A stretch of 64,000 nucleotides of DNA from Tetradesmus obliquus (lineage: Eukaryota; Chlorophyta; Chlorophyceae; Sphaeropleales; Scenedesmaceae): contig CP126193.1 of assembly GCA_030272155.1 (NCBI GenBank), forward strand, positions 4,650,001 through 4,714,000, written 5' to 3'. The first letter of the stretch is position 1; each line of letters opens with the position of its first letter. Positions 10,421 through 22,700 of this stretch are shown piece after piece. The notes under the pieces are model-generated. The model ran no database searches and had not been told where the DNA came from. It saw nothing but the letters and a program-made list of their open reading frames with translations. Made by a program: the position numbers and the translations under genes.

Positions 10421-13400
10421 ATGGCGAACAGCACATTCACTGCCCTTCCGGAACTTTGGGTGCCCGTAGTCGCCTTCGCACATATCTTTTGTGCGATTTG
10501 GCTCACCAGGACATGGGTGGTCAGCAGGATCAAGCCCCAGCTGGCAGGCAATGAAGCTGGAGGTGCCTGCACAAGTGGCAGCCTACGCAGCCACAGAGAT
10601 GCTGCAGAATGTGCAACCCTCATGCACCCAAGCAGTGACCTTGACATCTGCACTGCCAGCAATGCCACAGCCAGTACTGCAACCAGTGCACGCAGCTCCA
10701 AAGATGTTGAAGCAGCAGACGACACGCACCTGCACAGCAGCGGCAGCAGCAGCACTGCTCGCAAAGACCGGTCGTGTCGCAGCAGGCTGCTGCCGTGGAG
10801 CCGCAGAGCAGCTGGTGTCAGTGCTGCTGCTGCTGCTGCTGCTGCTGTGGGTGTCTCCAGCGATGAATTTGCCCAAAACACTATCCACATTGGCAAAGTG
10901 AAGTGGCAAGGCGTTTGTTGCAGCTACATGGCGCAAGGAGCCAACAAGGTTGTACTGCACGACGTGTGGGGCGTCGCAATGTCAAACGAAGTGCAGGTGA
11001 GCACATTGTGAGCAGGAGCACTGATGCACACTGCGCAAGCTGTGCAGCAAGCTGCAATGCTGCTGCTACGGGCAACGGAACCCATTATCCGCCAGCCAAT
11101 CGCCTTCGCCTGCTAACCGTAGAACGCATTGTTTGTGGACAGCACAGGCCCGCATGCAAACTGCAAGAGAGCGGCTCAAGTGTCAGCGCAAGCTGCTTGC
11201 GCACGACTGTCTGCCCGCTTGAGCCACTCATGATTGCACACTGGCATGTGCAGGCGTTGATGGGGCCCTCTGGAGCTGGCAAGTCCACATTGATGGACAT
11301 CCTGGCAATGAGGAAGAGCACAGGGCAGCTGGCAGGCGCTGTGCTGACTGATGGCCAGCCAGCCACTCGCACCTTCATCAGCCACACCTCGTACATCCCA
11401 CAGGCAAGTGCAAGCTTGAGCTGCGCAGGAGGCCAACTGCCACCGCAGCACAACAGCGACCTCTCGTACATCACTTGCAGTGCGCTCGACTGCTAGGATC
11501 CTGCAGCAGCTGAGTTGACAGCGGCGCGACTCCTGCAGGAGACGGTGCCGCATCCCTGGCAACTACAGCTGCAACCGTCCTCTGCACCAACAGCACCATT
11601 CAACAGCATGTTGTGTGGCAAAAGTAGGCGATTGTAGTACTGCACGCGCTGCTGCAGGAAGACAACTTCATCCCTGCCATGACTGCACGGGAGACGCTGG
11701 CTTTCTACGCTGACATCACCCTGCCATGTAAGAGCCGAGCAGCGCGCAGCTGCCGCGTGGAAGAGGTGCTATCTGCTGTTGGCTTGTCGGCAGCAGCCAA
11801 CACACTGGTAAGCCGCGTTGCAGCGCACAACCAAGTTGTGCAGTGCAGATGTTGGCCTGGCCATGGCATGCCAAGTGCAGCCTGATAGGCTCAGCATTGG
11901 TTGTAGTTGCTGCTTGAAGCCGGCTGGCTGTCAAGCCCTCAACCATCACCGTTGATGCTGCTGTGAGGTGTGGCACGCCCTTGGTGTATGGCAGCATGCT
12001 ACATCTATGTGTAAACAGGTTCCTTGTCAGCCTGTCTGCCTCGCGATGTGTACCAATCAATACTGCATAACAGTGGCTGCGAGAGCAAGGATTGCTGGCA
12101 CGTACATGCCATGCATGACTTTTATTTACCCTCTCTTGACTTTCTGGTCTCAGGCCCTGCGTTCGTTCTGTTGTGGCTCGAATCGTCTGAGATGGTGCCA
12201 GGACCCACATGCAACCACCCTCTTGCTTTTGACGCATACTTGCTGGCGCAGGTTGGCGGCTGCCTGGCGGGCGGCCTGATGCTGCGCGGCCTGTCAGGTG
12301 GTGAGCGCAGGCGGCTATCCATTGCAGCGGGCATCCTTGCTGCCCCAGCTGTGCTGTTTGTCGACGAACCCACCAGCGGCCTGGACAGCTTTGCTGCTCT
12401 GAGCATCATGGCACAGCTACAGCGCATTGCGCATTGTGGCCGCCGTGTGGTTATCTGCACCATCCACCAGCCACGCAGCGCGATCTGGGAGATGGTCGAC
12501 AGGGTGGGTGCCAGCTGCATATGGTGGCAACAAGCCAAGCATGTGCTTGTGGCAGGCATCTGGCTTCACTTCTTGTGGCTGTTGAAAGTGGCACAGTGTC
12601 AGATACTATTTTCCCCACAACTGAATGCAAGCTGCCAGAATGCATGATAAGGACAAGCCCGCAGCTTGCACACAGATTTGCGAAAAGGGTGCACAAGCAC
12701 ACAGTGACGCTTTTGTCTTATGTTGCAGAACTGTTGTGTGGCTGCAACTGCAGAGTATGTGCCATCGCTGCAAGCGTATGGCGTTGCGGCAATGTTGGTG
12801 CACAGCCACTCTTGAAGCCCTGCTTGCTAAGGTCATGTGCAGCAGTTTTTAAAACGAGCGTTGCAAATGGTGTGCACGCTGCATGCTGCAGGTGTCGCTG
12901 CTTGCGTGTGGCCGCCTGATGTACCATGGTGGCAGGGCTGGCATTGCTCCCTGGTTTGCGTCTTTGGGATACGAGCGGCAGCACGGCGATGAGAGTGATT
13001 GGCTGCTTGACCTGGTGGCAACTGGCTTTGACAAGCCGCGACAGCTGTACGGCAATGCACTCATGCAGGAGCAGGACATCAAACCAGCAGCGGAAGCCTT
13101 CACAGCATCGTATGTGCAGGTGACAGGGTGCCGGCAGCCATCAGTAGCACCACACGAGTGCCAGCAGGGCTTGAGTGACACCAATCACCAGTGTCACACA
13201 ACATTAGCATGCTGCACGTGTTTTTTGTGATCCAATATGCGCTCTTCATATCATGCTTTGAACTGCACTAAAATTTGCCAGCCCGCTAGCAGAATGAGCT
13301 GATAGATTCCAAAGCCCTATTGCCAGATACCTGCGTGACCGAAGTGTGCATTGCTGTTATGCATCAGCAGCCGTTGGGGTTGTAGCTTACTCAAAACCTT

Positions 13401-14355
13401 CAGATAACTGACCACTCGTTGCTGTCAGCCGTTGCGGCTGCTTGCTGCTGAGCCTAATCACTGGGGTGCTGCATGCAGGCTTTTGGTCGCCCCGGCCATC
13501 CTGGGAGCACGCGGCAGCTGAGCAGCAGCACCAGCACAGAGGGAGCGTCCAGGCCAGCATCTGCTACTCCTGGAGGACTCAGCCGCCTGGCGCGGTTGGG
13601 AGGTGAGGATGAACTTCTGCAGTCCAGTCAGCACCACCGCAACAGGCCGTCACAACTCTGCTAACTCGGCAGAGGCTCCTGCTAGCAATGTTGGATCTTC
13701 GCTGCATGCAGCGTTTGCTGTACGTACTGTGAAACACATCAGCAGACCATGCTTGCTGTCGCAAGCTCCCTGCACGACTTGCAGCCAGCGGGCTGGCAGT
13801 ACCCCACGGGCGCGGGCAGGCAGCTCGCATGCCTGCTGAGACGCAACCTGCTAGGCAGCACACGCAACCCCTTTGATGTGGCTGGCAGGTGCGGGCTGTG
13901 TGGGCAGCGTGTCACCCGGTGACTGCACTGTCGGGTACACTCTGGCTGTCAGCCGGATGCTGTGCGATGTTACCACCGGATGTGATGCCTCCATCAATGA
14001 CGCAGGCCTGAACCATGTTGGAATCTCAATTGCTGCTGATCACATGTGCCTCTATGCATGCTTCACACTACAAGTCTATGCATGCTACACACTGCAAGTC
14101 AATGCCAAGTTGGTACAGACGCGCGTGCATCATGCGGCGCGTCTCGGCTGCCATACAATCATGTGTTTCGTTAATGACAAGCAGTTTTAGTGGCATGCTT
14201 GAGATGCCTGTTCTTCACACGAGTCTTGCAGACAGCGTGCCAGCAGGGCTAACTGCACCGCCGCATGGACACCTTTCTGCCAAGCTGAACTGTCAAGTGC
14301 TGCCTGGGCTGTTTGGTAGCTCTGCCAGCTGAGACATGTGCATCGCTGCCGTGCG

Positions 14356-14411
<56 letters not shown>

Positions 14412-14911
14412 AGGATCCTCAGCTGCACCTACCTGGGCCTGGTTTTTGGCCTCGTCTTCACAACACGCCAGCAGACTCACTCAGCGGCCTGCGCACGCGC
14501 CTGAACGTGTGCTTTACCGCAACCTTCCTGATTGCGCTGGTGCCCTACATGACCATCAGCATCTACCCCAACGACAGGAAGGTGTACCTGGCAGACGCCA
14601 GCGCCAAGCTGTACCGGCCATGGACGTATTACTTGAGCAAGGCGAGCAACCCCACAGCATTCACATGGCGCGCACGCATATCTGTCCAGCTGCGCGCTGA
14701 CACTCTGTACTTGTATCAAATAATATGCGCCACCCCAGATTGTGGAACTGCGTCTAGGCACTTCTGCCACATCTCTGCAGCAACCCTCAGCCAGTGAAAG
14801 GTGCCACACCCTTGCAGTGCTGTGCAGCAGTCCGCATCACAGCTGCTATTTGCAGATCACAAGCTCTTACAGAAGTGCGCTGCCCACGTTTGTCCTGCTG
14901 CTGCTGCTGCT

Positions 14912-14946
<35 letters not shown>

Positions 14947-16750
14947 ATCTCGTGGCCTTGCCAGGTTCTTGCCAACTTCCCGTTCAGCATCATGGGCAGT
15001 TTGTGCACAGCCTGGACGCTGTATGGCATGGCTGGCCTGAGGCCGGGCTGGGGGCCCGTGCTGAAGGCAGGCACCCTGTCAAGCCTGCTGTACCTGGTGG
15101 CTCTGCAGGTGGGTGGGCGCACAGCCTGAGGCCTGCTGCACTGGTTGAGTGCCTGCAGTGCAAAGGTGGTTACAGCAGCGCGTGAGTCATGCATGTTACT
15201 GACAACAAGTAGTACTTGTTGTTGGATGCCAATGACTGTCTCAGTGCAAAACCACCATTGCAACCGTCGCACAGCACTCACTGATGCGACACGGGTTGAT
15301 CGATGTGTTGGCAGCATGTGCTTGGCTTTACTTGTGTTACTCATGTTCTGCAGTAGGCCCTACAGGGTCAGTAACGGCAGCCGCAATCACATAGCCAAGT
15401 CGAGCACTTGATGCAGATTCACTGCCTGCTTTGTCTGCCTGACACCATAACGTGCAGCCAGACAAATCACCTGGCAGCCTGATCACATGCTGCGTTCTTT
15501 GGGGTGCCTTGCTTGGCCGCACAGGTGTTGCACATGTGCTCTGTGATCTCGCCCAACCAGGACCTCACCTTTTGCCTCTCCATCATCTGGTGTGTCATCA
15601 ACTTTGCCCTGAGCTCCTTCTTTGTCAACTTCAACGAGGTCAGACGCAGAGCCAGCAGCACACATACGTACAATGAATGCAAGATGCGCAGTACCCAGTA
15701 CACAGCTGCTGTGACGTGACGGGATGCCAATCATCTGCACGGGTGGCAGCAGTGCTGCTAGCTTGATGGCCCCGCGGAGTGTGGTGTGACCCCATGCGGT
15801 GGATTGACGTACCTGCTGACGAATCAGGCAGGCACTGCGGGCATCACATGCTTCTGGTAGAGAGCTGGTTACACGTGGCCTCGCACCATCTCTGGGGTGC
15901 CAGCCACCGCAGCACCTACAACCTGTTTGCCAGTTGCGGGGGTTGGAGAGTGTGCAGTGAAACATCTTGATCTCTGCATCCATGCTATGTTTGCAGGTGA
16001 CCACGAATTCGTGGTTTGCGCAGCTGCGTTACATCTCGGCCATCTACTTCACACTGGAGGGCCTCATGGTCAACGAGTTCCAGGGCAGCACTGTTGACTG
16101 CAGCCCGGGTCTGGAAACTGGGCTTGCCAGCTTGGCTGAGTCAGCGATTGACAGCAGCTCAGGATTGTATCAGGCAGTGCTGCTGCAGCTGGTGCAGCCA
16201 CAACCTGGGTGAGTGCTGCATGCAATGCAGGATGCCACAGCCGGTGTCTATAGCTGACCTGGGTGCAGCATGTACAGGCACCGGCCGTGATCAACTGCTG
16301 CTTGTGTCTGTGCAGGAAACAAGCCAAAGTATTATTAAAACACCTACTGCAGAAAAGGGACAGCACAGCATGGCAGGCGCTGAGCTTGCCTACAAACAGC
16401 TGGGGTTGCTGCTCCTGCAGCTGTGTAGCAGCCTTGCGGTCCTGCTGGGCTAGAAGGTTAAGTTTTCCTCAAGTGACATGTTATTTATTCTGACGGCCGC
16501 ATCAAGCTGCTGGCAAGGTTCCAGGCACACCTAGAACTTCTCCCAAACAGAGGTTGTGCTGCTGCTGCACGCCCCTGCTCCTGCCACTGCATGCCGCAGC
16601 TGCATCGTGCACAATGATGCGCTGCTGAAGTACATGCAGTACAGCAGACCATTCGGCAGCAGCGTGGCCATCCTGGTGGGTTACCTGTGCGTGATCCATG
16701 GCCTGACCTTTGTGGGGATGCTGCTGCTGGCAAACAAGGAGGCGCGCTGA
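10421..16750 (+). CDS. ABCG-family half-transporter (ABC2-type, WBC)
   Basis: Secure exons are 10421-10996, 11254-11403, 11658-11807, 12252-12503, 12892-13119, 13479-13602, 14965-15108, 15525-15638, 15997-16208 and 16600-16750. Exons near 13760-13888 and 14414-14641 are certain in content but not in boundaries. The domain order is ABCG-like, nucleotide-binding then membrane. Walker A is GPSGAGKST, the signature LRGLSGGERRR, Walker B VLFVDEPTSGLDS, and the H-loop TIHQPR. The membrane part includes LLRRNLLGSTRNPFDVAGR, CTYLGLVFGLVF, VLANFPFSIMG and a NEFQG motif, ending ANKEAR. A hydrophobic N-terminal segment (residues 8-35) precedes a Ser/Ala-rich linker. Such proteins move lipids or hydrophobic compounds as dimers. 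Oddities are a GC donor at 11404 and an apparent reading-frame change near 14475. The product is probably functional, but the middle needs transcript evidence. Confidence 0.85.
12141..12213 (+). repeat. Dispersed intronic repeat, copy B
   Basis: This is the second copy of the repeat described at 6346, inside the ABCG intron 11808-12251. On the minus strand it contains GATTCGAGCC, faintly similar to a tRNA B-box, and ends 'gagaccagaaa'. This is weak support for a SINE-like origin. Confidence 0.65.
14359..14411 (+). repeat. (CTG)n microsatellite before an acceptor
   Basis: About 17 CTG units run directly into the CTGCAG acceptor of the ABCG exon that encodes ILSCTYLGLVFGLVF. Confidence 0.9.
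14897..14946 (+). repeat. (CTG)n microsatellite in an ABCG intron
   Basis: A CTG run with one TTCTGTTG interruption lies about 20 bases upstream of the CCAG acceptor at 14964. Confidence 0.85.
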
Positions 16751-18985
16751 GTGCGCTGGGTGCAGTGGAAGTCGAACCTGCCACCAACCAAACTTGCCAC
16801 AAGCAGGGACCCGTCAAGCTGTCAGTGACCAGGGCCGAGACGCGCGCTGTCGAACTGTCAGCGCACTGGGCACTACATCTGCTGTCTGTATGACTGGCTC
16901 GTCCACTGCCGCTGATCATGTGCCACATGCCACTCTTTGAGAGAGTTTGCATATGTTACATATGGCATGCAAGCATGTACTTCAGTGGTAAGCATCCTGA
17001 TCATACTCATCCGAATTGGGCGTCCTGTGCACGCTGCAGCAGCAGCTGCCTGGCAGCATAGTGTCGAGCGCTGTTTGTGCTGGCCACTCAGGTCGGCCTT
17101 GCTGGGCGGCAGTCTTTCGGAAGTGCTGAGATGTGCTACTACAGCAGCAGGGCGTCCAACTAATGATATTGATTTCACAACCATTGTGGCTGTGAGGTGT
17201 GGCCTGTCATTGTGGCGCAGCTTGACTGCTGATGGGCAGCTGTTGCTGGCTGTGCCGCGATGCATTTACCTTGAATTTTCGAAATTCAGGGCCGTATACT
17301 TCGTCATATTACAACAATTTCAAGTACCTGGTACCTCCAAGCATTCACCAGCAGGGCATGTGCAGGCCTTGCACACTTGAGCCAGGTTCTTCCTGCTGTT
17401 GCCAAAACGTGGGGTGGTTGCAGGCTGCAGGATGCCTGTTGCCTGAGGGCATGTGCGGCTGCAACCGCCGCCGGCTTGTTCTTGTTTGCACATTATTGTA
17501 CTTGTACAGGATCTATGGGGTACCAGGAGCCAGCCAGCATCCCAGGATGGGCATGGCCTTGCCATGCCGCAAGACATGGGACCAAAGGTTTATTACCGCG
17601 CAAGCAACCTACAGCCGTGGTGTCATCTGTGCTTGCGGGCAGCCACGTGTGGACAGCCGGATCTGCAGATATCATGCTGCCATAATAGCGTGGAAGCACA
17701 AGGGTGCACTACAGCTTGTTGCTGTTTATCCATTGTTTGTGTGGGCTCCTTTTTATGGTCTTCAGTAGTTTCTGTATGTTGTTTGTCACGCATCGTCAAG
17801 GTGACGTAAAGCAGGTGGTGCGGCCTGCGGCAGGACTCTTGGTCTGCTGGACTAAGACTCTGATTCCGCCGCGGCAGCATCACACTCAGCTGTGTGTGTC
17901 AGGCCACACTTTGCCCGTGAGCCATGTCTGCCTGGACAACACCTGTTGCTTATTAAATATCCATGAGTTGCTTCGTTCAGACCAAGGACTGCAGTAGAAT
18001 CCAACTTGTTTTGCCACAACAGGCTTGAACCAGTGGCATATGCATGTCAGTGCGTCTGTAAACCACACCTGGGCGAACACATGAGCAGGCACGTTTCGGA
18101 AGCAAAGCTAACGTTTTTAAACCTTTAATAGATTTTGATACATTGTTGCACGCCCAAGTTTAGACCTCGGTGTTCAGCTTGGTGTCCCAAAGCACCCACA
18201 AGCAGGCATCCTGCCCGTTACCAAAGCATTAAAAGTTCACAAAGAAGTTTGTACGGCGATGATCACTTGAATTGTTTGCTTATCCACGAAAAACCCCTGG
18301 CGTGCCCAACTTCTGCTCATTCTCGGACAGGCAGGCGACTCGACACACGACTGAACTAGTGAATTGCACTCGTTGGGCTCTGTTTTCCACTGTTTTCGCT
18401 GACAACTGGTCCAGCGCCAGGTGATTAACAGTGGCAGAACCAGGCAGATCTTTTAGAGTGTTGCTGGCTGCCGATAGCCTCCTGAATCTGCATGGCACAA
18501 CTCTAATCGCTGGCATGAACGCTGCAGGGTCTACCGTGCACAGCATGGACACCTCGGGGCGCCAGCAGGCATGAGCAACAGCAGCAGTGATGTCACAGGA
18601 GCGCAGGTTGCGGAAGCAGCACGCTGCTGCAATCAAGCAGCTAGGGGGGTGCTGCTCAGGCCCTTTGAGTGCAAGCAAGGGCGCATGGGCAGGACAGCCA
18701 CAGAAGGAGCCCACATGGGACTTCACACCTGTCAGGCTAGCACCTGGCAGAAGAAGACTTGCAGGACAGCCAGCCTGCCACACAGGAGCTAGGCTAGGTG
18801 AGCAGCAGAGAATCAATAGGCTAGGTGAGCAGCAGAGAACCAATGAATCAGTGTGTGTATGCAAGACTGCCCACTGCCGAAACGGTCTGCTGGCGGTCGA
18901 AGCAACACTGTAATGCAGTGGGTTGCTGCGCCTGGTGTAGCAGTTGCTGACATCATTGCACACACTTGCTGCTCCAGCTTCAATC
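16751..18985. other. Intergenic region without a recognised gene
   Basis: No frame yields a known domain. The region holds a 27-bp direct repeat at 18792-18845 and an AT-richer part around 17700-18130. A TGTAA word at 18058-18062 is too far from the ABCG stop to assign. First exons of the following kinase gene may lie in its right-hand end. Confidence 0.45.
18792..18845 (+). repeat. 27-bp direct tandem duplication
   Basis: 'ggctaggtgagcagcagaga' and its next seven bases occur at 18792-18818 and again at 18819-18845, with two mismatches in the tail. Confidence 0.85.
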
Positions 18986-19671
18986 ATGACCACAAATTTT
19001 CATGCATCCTGCTGCTCATCCGTTTTGTGTTTTGCTTCGTTTGCTTGTGCTCCAGGCCAGGCGGTGCTGCAGCTGCCGCTTGCAGGAAGTGATGTGGCAC
19101 TGCAGCTGCCACCTGCACTACAGCTGGCTGCCACAGCAGCAGGCAACCTGGACTGCCGGCTGCAGCTGTTTGGCATGACAGCTGACTGGCCAGCACAGCG
19201 GCAGCCAACACATGCAGGTGTGGATTGCGCACATGCAGCAGCTGTTACTAGCTGTTATCAGGATATTGTGGCAGCATGTGCAAAGGTTGCTGCCCAGCAC
19301 AACTGCATGCGGTGCGTTGTTGCATGCGCATGTGCATTCACGTATCCTGTGCAATCATCATCGCATACAGCAAACATCCAGTCGTCAACTCACTGGCTCT
19401 GCATGCCTTCATTGCCCTGCAGGTGACGGCAGCGACCAGCCGCGCCTGCTGCCAGCTAAGTCAGCGGCAGCTGGCTTTGCATGCCGCTCGGGCGCGCTGC
19501 TGCTGGCGCATGCGCTGTTCCCGGACCACACGCGCGGCCTACTGGGCTGGCTGGCAGTGCCTGTGGCTGTCGCAGATGGCCTGGAGGTGCTGCACTCTGC
19601 AGTGCCGCCGCCGGCTCGTGCAGCTGTAGCAGTGCGCGCAAGCAGGCTGAAGGGGCGGCTGCAAGGCAGGC

Positions 19672-19706
<35 letters not shown>

Positions 19707-22700
19707 GGTGGAGAAGAGGGCTGGGACAGTGGCGTCGGCTGGGTTGATGGCACGGGAGGGGTGGTGCAGGGGTCGCTGCATGCGCTGCGCTGCCTGTCAG
19801 GTGAGCAGCAGCATGATTCTGCAGCTGACAGCAGGCAGCTCAGGTGTTCAGGCAGCTTGGATGTTGCTACATAGTAGCTGTCTGAGCAGCCAGCGCCTGT
19901 GTAGCGTCTGCTCGCTCTGCTCGCACTGAAAGGTGGAATGGCATGCTGTTAGCAGTTAATGAAGCGTCGTAGCGAGCATGTCATGCTTTTGACCATCAAA
20001 TCCCTGATGTCACGGTTATCTGTGTCCGTGCGCTGCCGTTCCTGCAGGCCCTGTTGCTGCGCTGGCGAGTGCCGGCTGGCTGTGGAGCATGCTGCACCCC
20101 TCCAGCCACAGCCTGGCCAGCTGCCTCGTGGCACTGGCGGCAGTGGCGGCAGACTACGGCGCGCTCAGCAAAGACATCAGCAGAGGCCGCGTACAACCAG
20201 GTGTGCGGCAGCGGCAGCAGCAGCCCACCTTGGCTAGACACCGCAGCGCATATGAGTATCACATGTGTTGCAGACTGTGGTGTGTCTCTATGCTTGGTCG
20301 ACTATCAGCCGCAATCAATGCCTGCATGAGTTGCTGCAGATGTATCCGCCAACATACTCCTACTTCTGCTGCTTGGGATGCACATTTGCGCTTTACGGCT
20401 CAATAATGACTGATCTCCTGGCTGTGCCGCACATTGTCTGGTGTCTGATGTTCCTTGCAGGACAAGAGCTCGAGGCAGCCTGGCATGTGCGCCACAAGCG
20501 AGCAGCGCAGCGCCTGGCAGGCTACTGCAGAGACCTGCCAGCCGCGCCACCCCTGCAGCCGCTGCTGCATGCCGCGAGCTGCTGCAGCATTGCAGCTGGG
20601 CTAGCAGTGGATGGCCAGGCTCTGTCAGGGCTGCTAGCACCTGGCACAGCCGGCGGCTGGCTCGGCAGCAATAGCAGCAGCAGCAGTGGTACTCCGCAGC
20701 TGCTGCTCAGCTGTGCTGTGCATGAGCCTACAGATGGCAGCAGCAGTGCGGCTGCCAAGGTGCAGCAGCATGAGGCGGCTGGGCTTAGCAGGAAGCAGCT
20801 GCTGGAGCTGTTTACAGGCAGCGGGGATGAGGCAGCAGCACAAGCACCAGCAGCTGCAACAGCAGCTGCAACAGAAGCCGCACGTGATGTATCCACCATC
20901 AATGCGGCTGACCTAGCAGCAGGTGGCAAGGCAGCATGCAGGAGGAAGAACATCAGTGACAGCTCTGTGACTGTGGCCAGGTCAGCAGACATGACTGTGC
21001 ATGTGCTGGACGATGCACAAGGCCATGCAGAAGCAGCTGCTGCAGCCGCAGCGAGTGAGATGCAGCAGCAGATACAGCTGGCGGGTAGGCAAGCTAGCCT
21101 GCTGTCAGCGCCATCTGCTGCAGGCGATGTATTACATGTTGCTAGGTCTTGTGCTGCTGCTGGTGTTGGAGACCCGCTGTCATTCTTAGAAGGCTTGCCA
21201 TTGTACGGTCAGCAGGACCACGCGCAGCTGGCTGCTGCACTTTTGGATGGCAGCGGCAGCAGCAGCAAGCAGCAGCGGCGGCTGCAGCTGCTAGATACGC
21301 TACAGCTGTCACTGCGGGCAGTGTACCTGCTGCTGGTGTTTGCGCCGTTCATGCTGCTGGGGGTACCCATGCTGCTGCTGTCCTGGTACCTGCTGTCTCG
21401 CGCAGCAGCTGCTCAGCAGCATAGCGGCGCTGAGCAGCAGCCGAAGCAGCAGCAGCAAGGCACAACGCAGCTGGGAAGCAGCAATGGAGCAGCAGCTGTT
21501 ACTGTTATCAGCCCCTTGCCTGTTGACGACAGCAGCTGCAGCGACAGCCTCGGCGGCACCACCTCATGGCGTGCTGCAGTCAGCGGCGGCTGCTCTGCAG
21601 CCAAAGACGCGCTCAGCCATCCACGCGCGCTGCTCGCTGCGCTGCTGCGGCAGCTGCTGCTGCTGCTCACGCGCATTGCAGCGCTGCTGGATCTGCTGCT
21701 GGTGCTGCTGCTGGGTGGACACTGGGCTGCAGGCATTGGCGCGTGGGAGTCAGCGGGCCTGTTCCTGCGGCGGCGCGCGTGGCGGCTGCTGCTGTTCAGC
21801 AGCTCTGCGGCTGGCGCTGCATTCATCAAGTGGGGGCAGTGGAGCAGCGCGCGGCGTGACATCTTTCCGGAGGACTTCTGTGACACGCTGGCTGCGCTGC
21901 ATGACAAGTGAGTGGCTGGCTGGCTGCTGATAGGCCAGGCTGGGGGTTGGATATGGGTTTGTGCTGTGCTGTTGACATGGGTGTTGCATGTTGCTGTGTT
22001 GTGCAGCACTGATGAGTAGGTTACAAGTATGAGGCTCTGCCTGAGTTGCATGACCCTGCCGTGGACAGCAGCAGGAGTGTAAAGGTGGTTTGCAGGTTAT
22101 GATGAGATGCTGCGGCACGGCGTAGGGCACCTGCTTGTCCTGACAACAGTGCTGTCACTGCTGCCTGCGGCCCTGCCGTGTCCTTGCAGCGCGCCCGTGC
22201 ACAGCTTCCGCCACACGCGCCGGGCAGTGGAGGCGGCTTTTGGCAAGCCCCTGCGGGAGCTCTTCGAGTCCTTCGACCCAAAGCCCCTGGCCAGCGGCAG
22301 CATTGCACAGGTGCACCGCGCCACGCTGCGCAGACATGCTCCCACAGCAGCCAATCCTGCAGCGCAACAAGCAGCAGCAGCAGATGAAGACGAGCTCACG
22401 CAGGTGGTGGTCAAGGTGTGCCACCCGAATGTGCACCGCCACATCTGCCTGGACTTCCGGCTGCTGGCTGGGCTGAGCGCTGCTGCTGCGCGCGTGCCTG
22501 CGCTGCGCGGGCTGAGCCTGCGCGAGAGTGTGGCGCAGTTCAGCCACACTATGACCGCACAGACCGACCTGCGCGTGGAGGGCGTGCACGCGCTGCGCTT
22601 CTCCAACAACTTCTCAGGTGCGGCTGCGGCTGCTGCTTCTGCAGCTGTTGCGTGCGGCACAGTTTTGCACTGGGCCTGCTTGCTGATGGGCCTGCCTGCT

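Noticed and set aside
12141-12213. tRNA gene suggested by a GATTCGAGCC word
   Set aside because: No cloverleaf or A-box can be drawn. The word lies in a dispersed repeat.
14359-14411. Poly-Leu, poly-Cys and poly-Ala proteins over CTG runs
   Set aside because: They are translations of microsatellites in introns and occur in all frames.
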